Positions 61,187-64,000 of a DNA stretch of 64,000 bases are shown here, in pieces. The stretch comes from Ruania alba (lineage in GTDB: Bacteria > Actinomycetota > Actinomycetes > Actinomycetales > Beutenbergiaceae). The DNA lies in assembly GCF_900105765.1 (NCBI RefSeq), contig NZ_FNTX01000001.1, forward strand, positions 248,001-312,000, read 5' to 3'. Within the stretch, counting starts at the first letter, position 1. Every line of letters starts with the position of its first letter. The position numbers and the translations under genes were made by a program. The notes below the pieces were generated by a model. That model was given only the letters and a program-made list of their open reading frames with translations, searched no databases and was not told the DNA's origin.

Positions 61187-63634
61187 TTGGCAGTACACGA
61201 GTCGCGCCGTCCACGAGGTATGCCGCGTCTGCCTAGTGACTCGGAGTTCTCGGACGACGTGTTGGCGATGCTGACCGCGTGCCACCCGCTCACAGTCGTC
61301 CGAGGCCCTCGCGGATACGGTAAGACCAGTCTGCTGGCGCGATGGCTGGAGTCGTCCGACGGGCTGCCACCAGCCCTCTACGTCTCGTTGACCACGGCGA
61401 GCAACCAGGTCGACGGATTCTGGGCCGAGGTCGCTGCCGCGATGGTCGCGAATGGCCTGGTCTCCGCACCGGATGTGACCGCTGACGGTGCCGAGATCGC
61501 CGTGACTCGGGTGCTCGGCACACGCCGCGAACCCGTGCTCGTGATCATTGACGACATGCACGAGGCTGGGCTTCACGACGATCCCGAGGCCATCGATGAC
61601 GCGTTGGTGAACCTGCTGCGGCAGAACGAGGCGTTCTACCTCGCCGTGGCTGGACGGACTCTGCGTGAGATCGAGACGGTCGGTTCGCTGACGGTCGACT
61701 CCGCCGTGATCGGTCCCCAGGAGCTGCGATTGAGCGGAGCGTCAGTCCATCGCCTCGCGAGCCGCCTTGGCGTGGGGTTGACGATGGACCGAGCACAACA
61801 GCTCGCCGTGGATCTCGCGGGGTGGCCGTCCGCCATCCGCGCCGGGCTGGTCCGGTCAGCGGGCAGCGACAGGTCGGACGCTGTCGATCACGAGTTGGTG
61901 GAGAACTACATCGCCACGATGGTGCGCGATCTGCGGTTCGAGAAGATGCGTTCGTTCCTGCTCCGGACCGCAGTTCCGGACGAGTTCGACCTTGAGATGG
62001 CACGCGAGATCGTCCCGGAAGGCAATACCGCGCGGATGCTGCGGAATGTGCTTGCGGCGGGCCTACTCTCCGAACGTCGCACGGTGAACGGGTCGATGTT
62101 TTCTTTCGCTCCGGCGATCCGGACGGCGGTGCTGCGGGTGCTGCGAGACAGTCGGCCCGAGGTAGAGGCGGAGGTACACCGTGCCCTGGTGCACCTATGG
62201 GAGGGGAAGCAACGACCCACCCGGGTGCTCTATCACGCGGTGCAGGCGCGCGAGTGGGAGACCGCGTTGGAGGTCGTGGACCAGCATTGGGTCCAGCTCG
62301 TGGTGGAGGACCCACTCGCGCTCATCGCGGCCGCCCGGCAGTTTCCAGAAACCATGGTGACCGGCAACCCCCGAGTGCGGGTCGCCGTCGACCATCTCGA
62401 CGGGGTGCGACCCGCCCGCGGTACGAACGATCGCTGGCGGGCGATCGAATCCCCGACGCTGCAGGCGGAAATGGCGGCCCACCACGAACGCCTCACGCGA
62501 GCGGGGGAGGACGTGCTGCTCGTGCTGCTGCAGTGGGGTTTGACGAGTATGTTGCAGGGCGAGCTCGACCTCGCGCTCTACGCCTTCGCACAAGCGCGTG
62601 CTGTGGGCATGATCGACCACGGCAGCGCCGGGGTTGCCGACCTGGGAACCGTCGGTCTGGCCTTGGTCCACGCCGTGCAGGGTGAACCAGCGTCTGCGCT
62701 GCGCTGGCTGGACGATCCGGAGGTTCGGGAGCGTCTCAACCGCTCCGCGGCCGATGATGCTCCCGACTTCGTCCGCATCGTCGCAGCGGTGGCTCGTGCG
62801 CTCGCGTTGGTGGATGCGGCGTCCCCAGATGCCACCGCAGCGGTTCACGCGATTCCCGAGGGTCGGCACCGCGACGAACTCTGGGCGTTGAGCGTGTTCG
62901 TCCGCGTGCACCACGCGGTGCTGACCGGCAACAAGGACGACCTGGTCACGAGGACGAACGAGCTTCGGGCGGCGCTGCGATACATCCGTCGTGGCTCTCG
63001 CACCGAGGCATTGCTCACCGACGCGCTCATCGAGGCATTGCTCGTTGCAGGCATGGGGCAGGTCGCCCGGCAGGTGGCAGCTCGCGTGGAGCCTCAGCGC
63101 CTCGTCCGTGTGGCGCTGATGAAGTTGGCGATGCGGGAGCACTCCTACGACGACGTCCTTCGGATCGCGACGGAGCTGCTGCGCTCGAATCGCCTCACTC
63201 AGCGGACGGCGATGGAGTGCCAGGTGCTCCTGGCGGGTGCGCACGATGCACTGGGGCAGCGTGGCCTTGCCAAGGAGCCGTTTCGTTCCGCGGTCACCAT
63301 CGCGCGCCAGACCGGTCAGCGGCGCCCGTTCGTGCTGATGCGTCGGTACACGTTCAGAGCGCTGGCGGACGACGATCTCGAGATCCTGGCGTTGTGGCCA
63401 CGTCCGGAGGAACGTACCGATCCCGAGCCAGTGGCACACGGGCGCACCCACACGCTGACTGCTCGTGAGAGCGAGGTGCTGATGGCACTGCGGGAGCACG
63501 CCGGCCCGGTAGGGATCGCTGAGGCGCTGGGCATGTCGACCAACACCGTCAAGACCCACCTGCGCACCGTCTATCGCAAGCTCGGGGTCGCGAGCCGGGC
63601 GGGAGCCCTGGCCACCCTGCGGCACCGGGCGTGA
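61187..63634 (+). CDS. LuxR family regulator with N-terminal ATPase domain (LAL-like)
   Basis: This 815-residue protein has a Walker A motif GPRGYGKT (residues 40-47), a Walker B VLVIIDD (D122/D123), a long helical middle region of MalT/LAL type, and a C-terminal LuxR helix-turn-helix, LTARESEVLMALREHAG then GMSTNTVKTHLRTVYRKLGV. The TTG at 61187 is chosen because GGAGGGGGTGA lies 7 bases upstream; the GTG at 61160 lacks support. It is probably a DNA-binding, ATP-dependent regulator with unknown ligand. The position after map is unusual. Confidence 0.85.
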   Translation: MAVHESRRPRGMPRLPSDSEFSDDVLAMLTACHPLTVVRGPRGYGKTSLLARWLESSDGLPPALYVSLTTASNQVDGFWAEVAAAMVANGLVSAPDVTADGAEIAVTRVLGTRREPVLVIIDDMHEAGLHDDPEAIDDALVNLLRQNEAFYLAVAGRTLREIETVGSLTVDSAVIGPQELRLSGASVHRLASRLGVGLTMDRAQQLAVDLAGWPSAIRAGLVRSAGSDRSDAVDHELVENYIATMVRDLRFEKMRSFLLRTAVPDEFDLEMAREIVPEGNTARMLRNVLAAGLLSERRTVNGSMFSFAPAIRTAVLRVLRDSRPEVEAEVHRALVHLWEGKQRPTRVLYHAVQAREWETALEVVDQHWVQLVVEDPLALIAAARQFPETMVTGNPRVRVAVDHLDGVRPARGTNDRWRAIESPTLQAEMAAHHERLTRAGEDVLLVLLQWGLTSMLQGELDLALYAFAQARAVGMIDHGSAGVADLGTVGLALVHAVQGEPASALRWLDDPEVRERLNRSAADDAPDFVRIVAAVARALALVDAASPDATAAVHAIPEGRHRDELWALSVFVRVHHAVLTGNKDDLVTRTNELRAALRYIRRGSRTEALLTDALIEALLVAGMGQVARQVAARVEPQRLVRVALMKLAMREHSYDDVLRIATELLRSNRLTQRTAMECQVLLAGAHDALGQRGLAKEPFRSAVTIARQTGQRRPFVLMRRYTFRALADDDLEILALWPRPEERTDPEPVAHGRTHTLTARESEVLMALREHAGPVGIAEALGMSTNTVKTHLRTVYRKLGVASRAGALATLRHRA

Positions 63635-63637
63635 CGG

Positions 63638-64000
63638 ATGGTCACCAGGGGGACTAGTGCCGCCCAGCCCCGTGTGACGCCGGCGTTCGTCCCGCCGGCA
63701 GCGGCCAGCGATCTGGTCGCGGAGCTGCCCGCAGTGACCGTGCTGCGCGCGCCGCGCGGCTGGGGCAAGGCTGGATTCGCCACGTGGCGGATCCGCAACC
63801 TCGGCACGGAAACGGTGCCCATCTGGATCCCGGTGCCGAGCACGGGAAGCCGGCGTCGCTTGTGGCAAACGGTGCGAGAACGGGTGCAGTCGCTCGGTAT
63901 TGAGGTGGGACCCGAGCTCACTGGTGAGGCACTGGGCGCCGTGACGGCGGCCGCACTCGCTCAGCGTGGTGGCCGCATTGTCCTCATCGTGAGCGGATAC
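63638..64000 (+). CDS. second LAL-like protein, 5' part, degenerate ATPase motifs (partial)
   Basis: The frame is open from ATG 63638 to the window end (121 codons). It aligns with the start of the neighbouring regulator: a Pro/Ala-rich lead, then VTVLRAPRGWGKAGFA (residues 33-48) where the first gene has VVRGPRGYGKTSLL. The Walker A Ser/Thr is Ala45, and RIVLIVSGY replaces the acidic VLVIIDD. It starts 3 bases after the first gene. The rest, including any helix-turn-helix, is outside the window. Confidence 0.7.
   Translation, partial: MVTRGTSAAQPRVTPAFVPPAAASDLVAELPAVTVLRAPRGWGKAGFATWRIRNLGTETVPIWIPVPSTGSRRRLWQTVRERVQSLGIEVGPELTGEALGAVTAAALAQRGGRIVLIVSGY

Overview
The window is chromosomal DNA of a high-GC Gram-positive bacterium, almost certainly an actinobacterium of the Micrococcales type. 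The evidence is the very high GC content, many GTG and TTG starts, the gene order tRNA-Thr / tRNA-Met / rpmG / two MaoC-type dehydratase genes and tRNA-Trp / secE / nusG / rplK / rplA, an FprA-type ferredoxin reductase, and a zinc-binding S14. The genus cannot be fixed from the sequence alone. There are no rRNA genes, insertion sequences, phage genes or CRISPR arrays.

Region 1 (1-13715) is the distal part of a complex I operon: the end of nuoE, then nuoF to nuoN complete, mostly joined by 4-base ATGA overlaps. A long-chain polyprenyl diphosphate synthase is translationally coupled to nuoN and probably makes the menaquinone side chain. Region 2 (13759-18617) holds housekeeping singles: RarD-like permease, FprA-like reductase, HtpX protease, a DUF899 thioredoxin-like protein and YajQ.

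Region 3 (18717-30399) starts with tRNA-Tyr, tRNA-Thr, tRNA-Met, rpmG and hadA/hadB-like genes and ends with tRNA-Trp. Between these lies an accessory stretch: a LacI regulator divergent from an MFS permease, murB, adenosine deaminase divergent from an APH-fold phosphotransferase, two paralogous small Ala/Ser/Pro-rich exported proteins, a possible small membrane protein, and a histidine kinase / response regulator pair. A shared inverted repeat (ATGAGAG-N2-CTCTCAT) lies at two promoters here and is the best candidate for an undescribed regulatory circuit.

Region 4 (30451-42475) is secE, nusG, rplK, rplA, rplJ, rplL, rpoB and rpoC, separated by hairpin-rich leaders and clear terminators. Region 5 (42569-61033) contains a small P-loop kinase-like gene, the str operon (rpsL, rpsG, fusA, tuf), the S10 operon (rpsJ to rpsQ), the spc operon (rplN to rplO), then secY, adk and map. 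The rpsL and rpsJ leaders carry an identical 22-base element, suggesting common control.

Region 6 (61187-64000) departs from the usual order. Where infA, rpmJ, rpsM and rpsK are expected after map, there are two tandem LuxR-type regulators with N-terminal ATPase domains. The first looks intact. The second, cut by the window end, has degenerate nucleotide-binding motifs.
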